Source: Levilactobacillus cerevisiae
GTDB taxonomy: Bacteria > Bacillota > Bacilli > Lactobacillales > Lactobacillaceae
Length of the DNA: 64,000 bases
Assembly: GCF_003946245.1 (NCBI RefSeq)
Contig: NZ_RHNN01000007.1
Coordinates: forward strand, 1 to 64,000
Reading direction: 5' to 3'
Part shown: positions 45,915 to 54,462 of the stretch, one piece after another
How positions within the stretch are numbered: position 1 is the stretch's first letter
Layout: every line of letters starts with the position of its first letter
The notes under the pieces: generated by a model
The model's database searches: none
The model's input: the letters and a program-made list of their open reading frames with translations, nothing else
Told to the model about the DNA's origin: nothing
Translations under genes and position numbers: made by a program

Positions 45915-47192
45915 TTGGCACAACAACCGTTAGCCTACCGCATGCGACCACGAAAGTTAGAAGAAGTGGTCGGCCAACAAGATTTGGTTGGCTCCGGCAA
46001 AATCATTGCCCGCATGGTGGCGGCTAAATTACTTTCATCAATGATTCTATACGGTCCACCGGGTACCGGGAAGACCAGCATCGCCAGTGCCATCGCCGGT
46101 TCAACCAAGTACGCCTTTCGCAAATTGAACGCGGCCACCGACACCAAGAAGGATCTACAAATCGTGGCCGAGGAAGCTAAAATGAGTGGTACCGTGATCC
46201 TCCTGCTGGATGAAATCCACCGCTTGGACAAGACCAAACAGGATTTCTTACTCCCCCACCTGGAAAGCGGCCGCATCGTTCTCATTGGCGCGACCACCGA
46301 GAATCCCTACATCAACATCAATCCGGCCATTCGCAGTCGAACGCAAATCTTTGAGGTCCATCCGTTATCGTTGGACGACATCAAAACCGCGTTGGTCCGC
46401 GCAATGGCGGATGAAGAACGCGGTCTCGGCAAACTAGACTTGCAGGTCGACGAAGAGGCGCTGGCCTTCATGGCTGGTGCCACCAATGGTGATTTGCGCA
46501 GCGCCCTAAACGGCCTCGAATTAGCTGCGCAGTCTACCCCACCCGCGGATGACGGTCAAATTCACGTGACCCTAGCGGTGGCCGAGGCTTGTTTTCAACG
46601 CAAGGCCCTGGTCGGCGATAAAAATGGTGATGCTCACTACGACGTGATTTCTGCGTTTCAAAAATCCATTCGGGGCAGCGACACGGATGCCGCACTGCAC
46701 TACTTGGCCCAACTGGTGGCGGCCGGTGATTTGCCGTCAATCTGTCGGCGGTTAATGGTCATTGCCTACGAGGACATTGGCATGGCTAATTTACCGGCAG
46801 CAGCCCGCACGGTCCAGGCCATCCAGGCCGCTCAGCAACTAGGCTTACCCGAGGGACGAATTCCCTTGGCCGACGCGGTGATTGAACTGTGTTTGTCACC
46901 CAAATCCGATTCCGGTATTTCCGCCATCGACGCCGCACTGAGTGACGTCATGAACGGTCACAACGGCGCGGTGCCGGACCGACTGAAGGATGCGCACTAC
47001 AGTGGCGCGAAGAAACTGGGTCACGGCACCGGGTATCAATTCCCGCATAATTTTCCTGGCGACTGGGTGAAACAACAGTACCTCCCAGATGATCTGAAGC
47101 ACGCGGAATACTATCACCCCAAGGCTAATGGCCGCTTTGAGAGTCAGCTTGGGGAACAATATCAGCGACTTCTTCGGGCAAATCGAAAGTGA
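45915..47192 (+). CDS. rarA: Replication-associated recombination protein RarA (MgsA)
   Basis: A 425-residue AAA+ clamp-loader-like ATPase acting at stalled replication forks. Walker A is GPPGTGKTS (about 50-58), Walker B LLLDEIHRL (about 96-104), sensor GATTENPY, and the C-terminal tetramerisation domain runs from about 260 to 425. Start is a TTG at 45915 with AAGGAG nine bases upstream. 6S RNA lies downstream, a gene order common in lactic acid bacteria. Confidence 0.95.
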   Translation: MAQQPLAYRMRPRKLEEVVGQQDLVGSGKIIARMVAAKLLSSMILYGPPGTGKTSIASAIAGSTKYAFRKLNAATDTKKDLQIVAEEAKMSGTVILLLDEIHRLDKTKQDFLLPHLESGRIVLIGATTENPYININPAIRSRTQIFEVHPLSLDDIKTALVRAMADEERGLGKLDLQVDEEALAFMAGATNGDLRSALNGLELAAQSTPPADDGQIHVTLAVAEACFQRKALVGDKNGDAHYDVISAFQKSIRGSDTDAALHYLAQLVAAGDLPSICRRLMVIAYEDIGMANLPAAARTVQAIQAAQQLGLPEGRIPLADAVIELCLSPKSDSGISAIDAALSDVMNGHNGAVPDRLKDAHYSGAKKLGHGTGYQFPHNFPGDWVKQQYLPDDLKHAEYYHPKANGRFESQLGEQYQRLLRANRK

Positions 47193-47196
47193 CTAA

Positions 47197-47225
47197 TTGA
47201 AATTTCAATATTTTTATGCTACGAT
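47197..47225 (+). promoter_or_regulatory. Promoter of the 6S-like RNA
   Basis: TTGAAA (47197-47202), 17-bp spacer, TACGAT (47220-47225), immediately after the rarA stop codon. Confidence 0.72.
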
Positions 47226-47231
47226 ACAAGT

Positions 47232-47465
47232 GGTTCTAAGGTGTACGCGTTGTCTCACTACAAGTTGCCGAACAAGTAATTTAGATACGGGATCGCAAAA
47301 TGCTGGAGAAGATGACATGCCTTTTCACTTGGAAGTCAGACGCTCTAGCTAGCTTTCCCCCCTGCATTGTCATCGCGGGTCAACATGACTGGACAATTAA
47401 CGGCACCACTTAGATCACCCAAAGCTCGGCTTTGAAGACCATTCCTTTGAATGGTCTTTTTCTTT
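47232..47465 (+). ncRNA. ssrS: 6S RNA-like regulatory RNA (Lacto-usp)
   Basis: Non-coding interval with its own promoter and a strong terminator. It lies downstream of rarA and upstream of a small hypothetical gene plus usp, exactly the context described for the Lacto-usp motif, which has been proposed to be the 6S RNA of these bacteria. 6S RNA binds sigma-A RNA polymerase through a large central bulge. I infer identity mainly from context and length (about 230 nt); the helix was not fully traced. Confidence 0.75.
47435..47465 (+). terminator. Terminator of the 6S-like RNA
   Basis: AAGACCATTC...GAATGGTCTT hairpin followed by TTTCTTTT. Confidence 0.88.
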
Positions 47466-47555
47466 TGGAATATGATTGTTCTTTAACATGATATTGACCT
47501 GACAATCGCTGGACTGGCAACGAGTTGGTCGTCGTCTACGTAGGCGTGAGTGAGT

Positions 47556-47700
47556 CAAATTTAGGCTCAGCCGTGGGATTTTCCATGTGGTCTTCTTGGA
47601 AAATGGCGACTTTGAAACGTGGGGTGAGCGGTTCAAAGCGCGGTTCAAGCCCGCCCTTCGGCTTGGAACGTCCTACCCACAGCGTTCCGGCCTAAATTTG
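47556..47700 (+). repeat. Type I structured element, copy K
   Basis: Outer stem CAAATTTAGGC (47556-47566) pairs with GCCTAAATTTG (47690-47700). Hairpin 1 is ATTTTCCA/TGGAAAAT, hairpin 3 is CTTTGAA/TTCAAAG, hairpin 2 is GTTCAA-GCCC-GCC...GGC-TTGGAAC. Left flank ATCGCTGGACTGGCAACG (47503-47520) is shared with other copies. Between 47720 and 47890 nothing else is recognised. Confidence 0.8.
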
Positions 47701-47913
47701 GTGAACGGTAGGCCGGCAAGTTTGGCCAGTGTTGCCAGTTTTCAGCTTTACCCCCTCACTCTGTAGCGGGCCATGTCAGCATTTCAACTTTCTTGAGCTA
47801 GCAATTCCAACGACCATCACCGACGGCACAATCCACAATCACCTGATGATTTTCCCTACCAAATCAGGTATACTTAGTCCCACAGAACCGATTTTTTAAG
47901 GAGGATTCATCCC

Positions 47914-48201
47914 TTGGCTATTACGATTTTAATGATTTGTTACACCCTGCTCGCACTCGGGATTGGCTGGTACTTTTACAGTCACCGTAACCGTTCTTTC
48001 CTGGTCTTCCATCCCGAAGAATCCGCTCCACTCAGCCGGGTTCTGAGCGTCGGCGGCATTCTCATGATCTTGATCGGCATTGTCGCTGCCATTGCCACCA
48101 TCATGAATAACACCATTTTTATTTCTGGGGTTCTTCTTGTGGGCGTCATTGTTGTGATTACGCTTCAGCTCGTCCTCGCCCACTGGCTGCCCAAGGGGTA
48201 A
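47914..48201 (+). CDS. Small membrane protein upstream of usp
   Basis: A 95-residue protein with three predicted membrane segments (about 3-20, 45-65 and 70-90) and a short charged loop (HRNRSF...HPEESAPL). No known domain recognised. Start is a TTG at 47914 with AAGGAGGA 11 bases upstream. It is the hypothetical gene that accompanies usp in the Lacto-usp gene order. It lies 96 bp upstream of usp. Confidence 0.75.
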   Translation: MAITILMICYTLLALGIGWYFYSHRNRSFLVFHPEESAPLSRVLSVGGILMILIGIVAAIATIMNNTIFISGVLLVGVIVVITLQLVLAHWLPKG

Positions 48202-48297
48202 CCGGTTACACTTTTCTCTTCTTTTTGTACCTTTTCGCTTTTTATTTGCCGATAAATAACGTATGATAAGAGTATAAAGTAATGAGAGGTGAACAAT

Positions 48298-48777
48298 ATG
48301 TTACAACAATACAAGCACATTTTAGTTCCAGTTGACGGTTCCTACGAAGCAGAATTAGCCTTCAAGAAAGCGGTCGCTGTTGCTAAGCGTAACGATGCTG
48401 ATTTACATCTCGTTCACGTTGTTGATACGCGGGCTTTCCAAAACATTTCCAGCTTTGATACCAGCATGGTTGAACAAGTCACGGAAACTGCCAAGAAGAC
48501 TCTTGACAAGTACGTGGCTGATGCCAAGGCTGATGGTCTGGACAGCATTGACTACGCCATCGAGTATGGGGCACCAAAGACCATTATCGCGCGGGATGTC
48601 CCTCGTGATAATGATACTGACCTGATTATGATTGGTGCCACCGGTTTAAACGCCGTGGAACGCCTCTTAATTGGTTCCGTAACGGAATATGTTACGCGGA
48701 CTGCTGTTTGTGACGTTATCGTCGTTCGGACGGATCTGAACAATCAACCCGCTAAAGTAACACATCCCGAAGCTTAA
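48298..48777 (+). CDS. Universal stress protein (UspA family)
   Basis: A 159-residue cytosolic Usp. The ATP-binding pattern G-x2-G-x9-G-S/T is present in GATGLNAVERLLIGSVTEYV, so it is of the nucleotide-binding type. The N-terminal strand ILVPVDGSYEAE is typical. I chose the ATG at 48298 with AGAGGTGA upstream. It is followed by a strong terminator and lies downstream of a 6S-like RNA and a small membrane protein. Confidence 0.93.
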   Translation: MLQQYKHILVPVDGSYEAELAFKKAVAVAKRNDADLHLVHVVDTRAFQNISSFDTSMVEQVTETAKKTLDKYVADAKADGLDSIDYAIEYGAPKTIIARDVPRDNDTDLIMIGATGLNAVERLLIGSVTEYVTRTAVCDVIVVRTDLNNQPAKVTHPEA

Positions 48778-48797
48778 TTTAATTTCAAAGATTACTC

Positions 48798-48827
48798 CCG
48801 TCGCTGCCAGTCAGCGACGGTTTTTTG
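48798..48827 (+). terminator. Terminator of usp
   Basis: CCGTCGCTG...CAGCGACGG hairpin and TTTTTT. Confidence 0.92.
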
Positions 48828-48840
48828 TTTAATCACAAGT

Positions 48841-48870
48841 TTTAGGGGCTGTGACAGATGCCACAGCCCC
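48841..48870 (-). terminator. Hairpin downstream of the XRE/TPR regulator
   Basis: Minus-strand GGGGCTGTG/CACAGCCCC perfect hairpin, but the following T-tract is weak, so termination efficiency is uncertain. Confidence 0.55.
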
Positions 48871-48897
48871 TTGTTGGTCTTCATTTTATTGCTAGAA

Positions 48898-49755
48898 TTA
48901 ATCAGCGAAAACGGACCCAGCAGCTGGTGCCAGCCGTTCTTGCAATGGAATGTTGTGCGTCACTAACGCTAAGGTCTTGGCAATCATCAAGCTTCGTTTT
49001 GCCGCCGTCTTCGCCATCAACGCCTGCTCGGCTTGGCCCTTGATTTCATAAAGCACATCAATCAAGTAGAGGGACGCCTGATGCTTAACGGCATCCAGAG
49101 CCGATTCAACGCTTTCCACGGCCAGCTGGGGTTGTTGCAAGTCCAGATACATCTGGGCAATCTGATAGCGGGCCCAAACCAGTCGTTTGAAATCGATCTC
49201 GTCGTGCCATTCAAAATCGTCTAGGTAACTAACGGCTTCCCCTAAATAATAACGGGCCTTGTCCAATTCTGCACGCTTCGAGTAGGCCGCAGCCATTCCC
49301 ACGTTCCCCACAATGGCATAGAGATCCCAGGGCATTTGGTAAGAACGATGCAGCAGTAAGTTGAAGTGGAAAATAGCTTCATCTGGCCGATTGTGTGCGC
49401 CCAGTTCAATAAAGCCACGGTAATAGTGGTACCGTTCACGGTCGAATGCCGTTGCAACCTCATTCATGTCGATTCCTTCCAAGGCGTTGACCGCCGCACC
49501 AAAATCATTGCGGCGAATCGCCAAAGAAATATCGTCAAACTGGTCATCCATGCCACTCCCCACACCAGCTAAGACATCCGTCAAGGAAACGTTGAGTCGG
49601 CGGCAAACCTGCAGCATGATTTTAATACTTGGAATCTTATTTTTCTTTTCCATCAAGCTGACGGTTGCCTGTGTGCAGATTCCATCTGCCAACTCTTGTT
49701 GTGACATGTTTTTCTGTTTACGGTATTGCTTTACTTTATTCCCTAATAAACGCAT
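48898..49755 (-). CDS. XRE-family regulator with TPR-like C-terminus (Rgg/PlcR-like)
   Basis: A 285-residue transcription regulator. The N-terminal helix-turn-helix (about 6-62) reads KVKQYRKQKNMSQQELADG with the recognition helix near TQATVSLMEKKN. The remaining 220 residues are helical with TPR character (repeated hydrophobic/aromatic pattern, e.g. RYQIAQMYLDLQQPQLA). This architecture is that of RRNPP peptide-responsive regulators such as PlcR and Rgg. No small peptide gene was found next to it. Its targets are unknown. Ribosome binding site GAGAGAG precedes the ATG. Confidence 0.82.
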   Translation of the reverse strand: MRLLGNKVKQYRKQKNMSQQELADGICTQATVSLMEKKNKIPSIKIMLQVCRRLNVSLTDVLAGVGSGMDDQFDDISLAIRRNDFGAAVNALEGIDMNEVATAFDRERYHYYRGFIELGAHNRPDEAIFHFNLLLHRSYQMPWDLYAIVGNVGMAAAYSKRAELDKARYYLGEAVSYLDDFEWHDEIDFKRLVWARYQIAQMYLDLQQPQLAVESVESALDAVKHQASLYLIDVLYEIKGQAEQALMAKTAAKRSLMIAKTLALVTHNIPLQERLAPAAGSVFAD

Positions 49756-50380
49756 CTGCTCTCTCCCTCACGTACGCTAACGCTGGTCAGTTGCCAATTT
49801 TGATAAAGCCGAACATTCCTGTCGATTACGACTATCAGAGATGCTTCCCTTGCGGAGACGCTCACCGCCAAAACTTTCCCTCAGAGACAAAATGGCCTAG
49901 TCCGGTTGATTTATCATTAATACTAATAATAAGGGATTTGTCATGGAATACAAGCAATATGCGGTTTTATGAAGGAACTCTAATTTGTCTAGTCCATTTT
50001 ATCATTCTAATATAAAAAGAATTATAAACGGCAATTTTAACCGGATATAATTCCTTTAATAGTTGATTTCATTCGTCTATTAGCCATTAAGATGGTTCTA
50101 CACTGCATCACTTGTTCGTGGCAAACAATTCACCATGACTTGGGCCATCCTGTCCACTTACAACCACTTTTTTACCAGCTACTGCTAAAGAAGTGTCGAC
50201 ATAACCTATTACGTTGTCGTCATCTACCGCTAGAAAATTGGCAACAACATAGTCTACACATGTCGATACCGTTCGTCGATTTTAGGTTGGAACGACTGCG
50301 TGAACTGTGGTCACTTATTCTGGATAACTGTTGCCAGTCCAGCGATGATCATATCAATGTCCTTTTGAAGACCCCATCAT
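49756..50380. other. Gene-free stretch upstream of the XRE/TPR regulator
   Basis: A/T-rich from about 49900 to 50080. A hairpin on either strand pairs AAAGAATTATA (about 50016) with TATAATTCCTTT (about 50052). The type I flank block TGTTGCCAGTCCAGCGA appears at 50329-50345. No coding frame is supported. Confidence 0.35.
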
Positions 50381-50456
50381 AACCGGAGGAGGACAGCTCC
50401 TCAGGCCGCAGGCGGTCCCCACAGCAGACGGAATCTCTGTCAGCCGCAGGTGGCAA
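50381..50456 (+). repeat. Type I structured element, internally deleted copy L
   Basis: AACCGGAGGAGGACAG joins directly to CTCCTCAGGCCGCAGGCGG, so the segment carrying hairpins 1 and 3 is missing. The right part (TCCCCACAGCAGACGGAATCTC and GCCGCAGGTGGCAATT) is intact. Confidence 0.65.
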
Positions 50457-50526
50457 TTAATAAAACTAACTTTTTGGGTGGGATCTTTGTTAGCTGAGCA
50501 TTTTGGAACTTTCATCCTTTACCAAC

Positions 50527-52131
50527 CTACAAATAACTAAAGACAAAGTTCTGCAACACCGCCCACCAGTTTGCGGCCGGCCGTTGATTAGCCACGTCCC
50601 TTAACCTAGTGAGCTCATTGGTAATTTGGCCGTCCGCTCCTAGCGCCCACATCCGGGTCATCGCGGCCCGTGAATCCGGTGTCCACAGGTAGGCCTGTGC
50701 GCCCATTTGGTGAGCTGCCTGAATAAACTGCTGACTCACTGAGATTCGCTGGAACGAGTAGAAGTCTGCTGGAATCGACGCCGGTGAAACCCAGTTGAAC
50801 GGTGTGATATAGCCCACCCGCAGCTGCGGCACCGTGCGCTTCACCTGCGTCACCACCCGGTAATCTAGCGAATGGACCGCGGAATGGTCTGCAGCCAGCC
50901 GGGCCCCATATTGCCGGGCAAACCGGGCCGCCATCCCCTTAGAATCCGTCGCCGTTGTCTTAATTTCGACCAATAGGGGTTGATGTAAGCGTTCAGCCGT
51001 TTTCAAATAGGTTGACCAACCCACTAGTCGGTCGTGATAGCCATTTTCGTGGACTGTCAGCCGTTCTAGTTGAGCGAGGGTCAATGAGTGTGGGGTCACG
51101 TTACGGCCCGCGAGAGCTGCTAAATTTTCGTCGTGAAGGACAACCCACTGGTGATCCTTCGTTTCGTGCAGATCCATCTCGACGTATGTGGGATGTTGCC
51201 GGCTCACGTAACGGAGTGCGCCCAACGTATTTTGCACGCCGTGGCCGTGGTCGACACCGCGATGACTGATCAATGCCATCTGGGAAAACTGTGGCGTCTG
51301 GTAAATGGTCTGAGTGCTAATGCAAACCGCCGCAAAGACCATGACCCCAATCAAAGCGCCGGTCTGGCGGCGAGAGGTTTCTGGCTGGGGTACAACGGGT
51401 TGCCCGCACCAGCTCCAAACCAGCGTGGTCATGCTGAGCATCGCGGCAACCAGGAGGCCAAACAAAATGAGACTTAACGACAGCCAGGCCAGTAGCTGGG
51501 CAGCGCTCGCACTTAGTTGCGGCCCCCACCACCAGTTGAGTCCAACCAAACCTTCAGCCACGAGCAACCAACTGACATACAGGCCACCACTAATCACTAG
51601 GGCAGCAATCATTTGCCGCGCTGTTCCGGGATGCTGAATTTGTGGCGTGAGTCGGCGAAAATGGCGCGGTCCCCACAACAGGCAATAACCGGCCACAATC
51701 ACATAGATCAATGCCACTACAATTCCTACAGGCCGCCGGTGAAGGCCGACAAAATTAACCCAAGCTGCCGGCACCGACAACCGCACCAACAGGCGACTAC
51801 TCAATCCCCAGAGGCCCAAGGGGAGCGTTAGCAGGATTAGCCCCAGTTCGACCAGCAACCACGTGCCCTTGTTGCGCCAGACCAGTTGCCAGCTCTGCCA
51901 CGCAGCCGGACGCCGGCCAATAAAGGTCAGGGCCATTTGTGTTAGTTGCCAAGCGCTCAAAACCAACGTCAGTAAGATTAAGCTGAAACCAGCAACACTC
52001 CAGCCGGGCACCTCTCCCAGCAGTCGTAGACCGGCAAATAATAAGACGGCTAAGCACCAGCCAACCGCTAAATTAGTCCCACGTATACCAGCCGCCCAGG
52101 CGCATTTGACGTCCTTCATCCACAAGCGCAC
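50527..52131 (-). CDS. Membrane-bound glycerophosphodiester phosphodiesterase
   Basis: A 534-residue protein with about seven transmembrane helices in its first 290 residues (GDPD membrane domain) and a C-terminal extracellular or cytosolic GDPD TIM-barrel. Catalytic motifs are SHRG (about 291-294), EMDLHET and LHDENL. Such enzymes release glycerol-3-phosphate from glycerophosphodiesters, perhaps also from lipoteichoic acid (inference). Start is a GTG at 52131 with AAAGGGGAG upstream. It follows ddl across a terminator. Confidence 0.9.
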   Translation of the reverse strand: MRLWMKDVKCAWAAGIRGTNLAVGWCLAVLLFAGLRLLGEVPGWSVAGFSLILLTLVLSAWQLTQMALTFIGRRPAAWQSWQLVWRNKGTWLLVELGLILLTLPLGLWGLSSRLLVRLSVPAAWVNFVGLHRRPVGIVVALIYVIVAGYCLLWGPRHFRRLTPQIQHPGTARQMIAALVISGGLYVSWLLVAEGLVGLNWWWGPQLSASAAQLLAWLSLSLILFGLLVAAMLSMTTLVWSWCGQPVVPQPETSRRQTGALIGVMVFAAVCISTQTIYQTPQFSQMALISHRGVDHGHGVQNTLGALRYVSRQHPTYVEMDLHETKDHQWVVLHDENLAALAGRNVTPHSLTLAQLERLTVHENGYHDRLVGWSTYLKTAERLHQPLLVEIKTTATDSKGMAARFARQYGARLAADHSAVHSLDYRVVTQVKRTVPQLRVGYITPFNWVSPASIPADFYSFQRISVSQQFIQAAHQMGAQAYLWTPDSRAAMTRMWALGADGQITNELTRLRDVANQRPAANWWAVLQNFVFSYL

Positions 52132-52152
52132 GGTATTCTCTCCCCTTTCCTC

Positions 52153-52190
52153 AAAAAAGCCGGTCAGAGCATTTCTGCTCTCACCGGCTC
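52153..52190 (-). terminator. Terminator of ddl
   Basis: Minus-strand GAGCCGGTGAGAGC...GCTCTGACCGGC hairpin and TTTTTT. Confidence 0.9.
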
Positions 52191-52202
52191 CGTAATTTCG
52201 TC

Positions 52203-53345
52203 TTAATTCTTTGGCTTGTAGGTCGACGCCGCTGAATGATCATCCAACGGAATGAAGTCATAGGCCAATTCGTCTTGATAGTTAAACTCATCTAAGCCTA
52301 ATTGAATCAGCCGGTCAATCAAGTCGGCGTAACTAATGCCAGTTGCTTGCCACAATTGTGGGTACAAACTGATGTTGGTAAATCCTGGTAAGGTGTTAAC
52401 TTCACCGACGTACGGCACGCCATCCTTAGAAACCAGGTAGTCGATGCGAGCCATCCCCTTCAAGCCAAGGGCAGCGTACGTTTGCAAGCCCATCTCGGTG
52501 ATTTCCGCGGTCAAGTCTGCTGGTAAGTCAACGGGGACTTCAAAGGTCACCCCGCTGGCGTCCACAAACTTGTTGTTGTAGTCGTAGAAGACGTCTGAGT
52601 CAGGCACCCGAATGGCCCCCAGCTTAGAAGCTTGCGGCTTTTCGTTCCCCAAAATGGAAATTTCGACTTCCTCTGGACCATCAATGGTTTGTTCAACCAA
52701 GACCTTGTAATCGTACCGGAATGCGTCGGCAATCCCGTCGTCGAATTCCTTTTCGTTACCAGCCTTGTGAATCCCAACTGATGACCCTTGGTTGGCAGGC
52801 TTGATGAAGACGTTGGCGCCCAATTTAGCTTGCACGCTTGCGTAATCAAAATCGTCACGGTTGTCCGGTGTTAAGACCAAGTACTTGGTGTTCCGGATGC
52901 CATGTGCCGTCAAAACCTGCTTCGTCATATCTTTGTCAAAGGCCACGGCCGATGCCAAGACGCCACTCCCCACGTAAGGTTTTTTCAATAAGCGGAAAAG
53001 CCCCTGGATCGTACCGTCTTCACCCAAGTTACCATGAATAATTGGGAAGAAGACATCGATGTCCTTTGCTTGAGATAAATTCCAAATGGGTGCCAATGGG
53101 TTGGATGCGTCTACTTTGGTTAACTCCTCAGCGGCGACCGTCAGCTCGTCTTCGCCATCAAAGACGCGGCGAGATGCGGTGTCACTCAAGACAAAACCGT
53201 CACGGGTCAGTAAGAATAAACTAACGTCGTAGCGGGACTTGTCCATCGCGTCGTAAATGTTGTGTGCTGAACGCTTTGAAACGTCATGCTCAGAGGAATT
53301 TCCACCGAATAATAGACCTACGTGTAACTTGCTTTTCGTTTCCAT
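52203..53345 (-). CDS. ddl: D-alanine-D-alanine ligase family, D-Ala-D-Lac type by signature
   Basis: A 380-residue ATP-grasp ligase making the terminal dipeptide or depsipeptide of peptidoglycan precursors. N-terminal GGNSSEHDVS, the serine loop NQGSSVGIHK and KVLVEQTIDGPEEVE are visible. The residue equivalent to Tyr216 of E. coli DdlB is Phe: YDYNNKF (F260 from this start), as in the D-Ala-D-Lac ligase of Leuconostoc (F261). I chose the ATG at 53345 because AGGATGAG precedes it; the ATG four codons upstream abuts that site. Function as a depsipeptide ligase is inferred. Confidence 0.93.
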   Translation of the reverse strand: METKSKLHVGLLFGGNSSEHDVSKRSAHNIYDAMDKSRYDVSLFLLTRDGFVLSDTASRRVFDGEDELTVAAEELTKVDASNPLAPIWNLSQAKDIDVFFPIIHGNLGEDGTIQGLFRLLKKPYVGSGVLASAVAFDKDMTKQVLTAHGIRNTKYLVLTPDNRDDFDYASVQAKLGANVFIKPANQGSSVGIHKAGNEKEFDDGIADAFRYDYKVLVEQTIDGPEEVEISILGNEKPQASKLGAIRVPDSDVFYDYNNKFVDASGVTFEVPVDLPADLTAEITEMGLQTYAALGLKGMARIDYLVSKDGVPYVGEVNTLPGFTNISLYPQLWQATGISYADLIDRLIQLGLDEFNYQDELAYDFIPLDDHSAASTYKPKN

Positions 53346-53420
53346 GTTGTCACTCATCCTATTCGTATATATTTCGGTTAGCCTTCAGTATACCATTTCT
53401 CGAAATAATTGCGAACAAAA

Positions 53421-54392
53421 TCAGCCTAAAAAATCGATTGTTGAGTTCAGATATTCTTGGAGTGATTTGGGTAAATTTTCTTGTAAACGCAGGGAATCCA
53501 ACAGGCGCTTCCGGTTAAAGAAGCGGTTCCACCCCGCAATGGTATCTGGCCGTCGGTGCAGTGCTACCTGTTGCCGCCAGTTTTTGAGGGCCAGCAACAG
53601 CGCCTCTTCGTACAGTGAATGGCGGTTGGCTAGCTCCGTTAAGAAAGCCGCCATCCGGTCATTCTCACCGTAGATCAAGGGGGTATTTAGCCGCTTGATT
53701 CGTTCGAGCAAGGCCATCATCAAAAAGAGCTTGTCGGCCCGCTGAAGATTGGCATTTCCTGCCAGGACGCTCAGGAGGTCAGTAGTTGCGGTGAAGGCAT
53801 GCGCCCAACCGTAATGATTCACGAACCCGCGGGTATCCGTTTCTAAGCACAGATAAGCCGCAGCGAGCACCACGGTTGGCTGGAGGTCTTCCGTAACCGG
53901 GCTTTTCTCCGATGAGATAAAATGCAACAGAACTGCCAACATCGCAACCCGACCGGCGCGACCAAAAATAGCGGCATTGGCCGGCTCCAAGATGTGATTG
54001 AAGAGGTCATCTGGTTGACGCAATTTTGCATACAAATAATTTAATTGCGCACTGTCCAAGGCATTTTGTTGAAGCGCATCGTACAACGAAAAATTAATCC
54101 CCTGATAGCGCAGGCCAAAATCCAGTGACGACAGGTGGTTGATGAGACTGTCCATCTCTTCGTGGGTCAGCGTTACTGGCACGTTCTCGTTCAGCTGTTG
54201 CCGCAACTTGTCTAGGACTGCTTTGACCCCATCCTCGTCGTCCGGCAATTGCACAGCCGTCCGCCGGCGCCGGTGAATGTTATCCATTATTTTACCCAAG
54301 CGGGGACCCAGGGACTGATAAACCTCCCCGGTACGGACCTGGGTATTTAAGTCGCTGAGCGCCTGCAACACCTCTGCTACCTGTTCATCCAT
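53421..54392 (-). CDS. DUF2785-like uncharacterised protein
   Basis: A 323-residue soluble, mostly helical protein. The segment RGFVNHYGWAHAFTATTDLL and the ENDRMAAFL stretch resemble the DUF2785 family, in which a conserved GWAH motif occurs. No enzyme motif is obvious. I chose the ATG at 54392 with GGAGG upstream rather than the TTG one codon earlier. It stands between ddl and an SPFH gene, all in the same direction. The family assignment is from memory of motifs and should be seen as probable. Confidence 0.65.
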   Translation of the reverse strand: MDEQVAEVLQALSDLNTQVRTGEVYQSLGPRLGKIMDNIHRRRRTAVQLPDDEDGVKAVLDKLRQQLNENVPVTLTHEEMDSLINHLSSLDFGLRYQGINFSLYDALQQNALDSAQLNYLYAKLRQPDDLFNHILEPANAAIFGRAGRVAMLAVLLHFISSEKSPVTEDLQPTVVLAAAYLCLETDTRGFVNHYGWAHAFTATTDLLSVLAGNANLQRADKLFLMMALLERIKRLNTPLIYGENDRMAAFLTELANRHSLYEEALLLALKNWRQQVALHRRPDTIAGWNRFFNRKRLLDSLRLQENLPKSLQEYLNSTIDFLG

Positions 54393-54462
54393 CAAGAAAC
54401 CTCCATCATTAATTCTTCGTTTATAACTTGATTCAGTCCTGCTTTAGCCGTTACCGCTGAAA

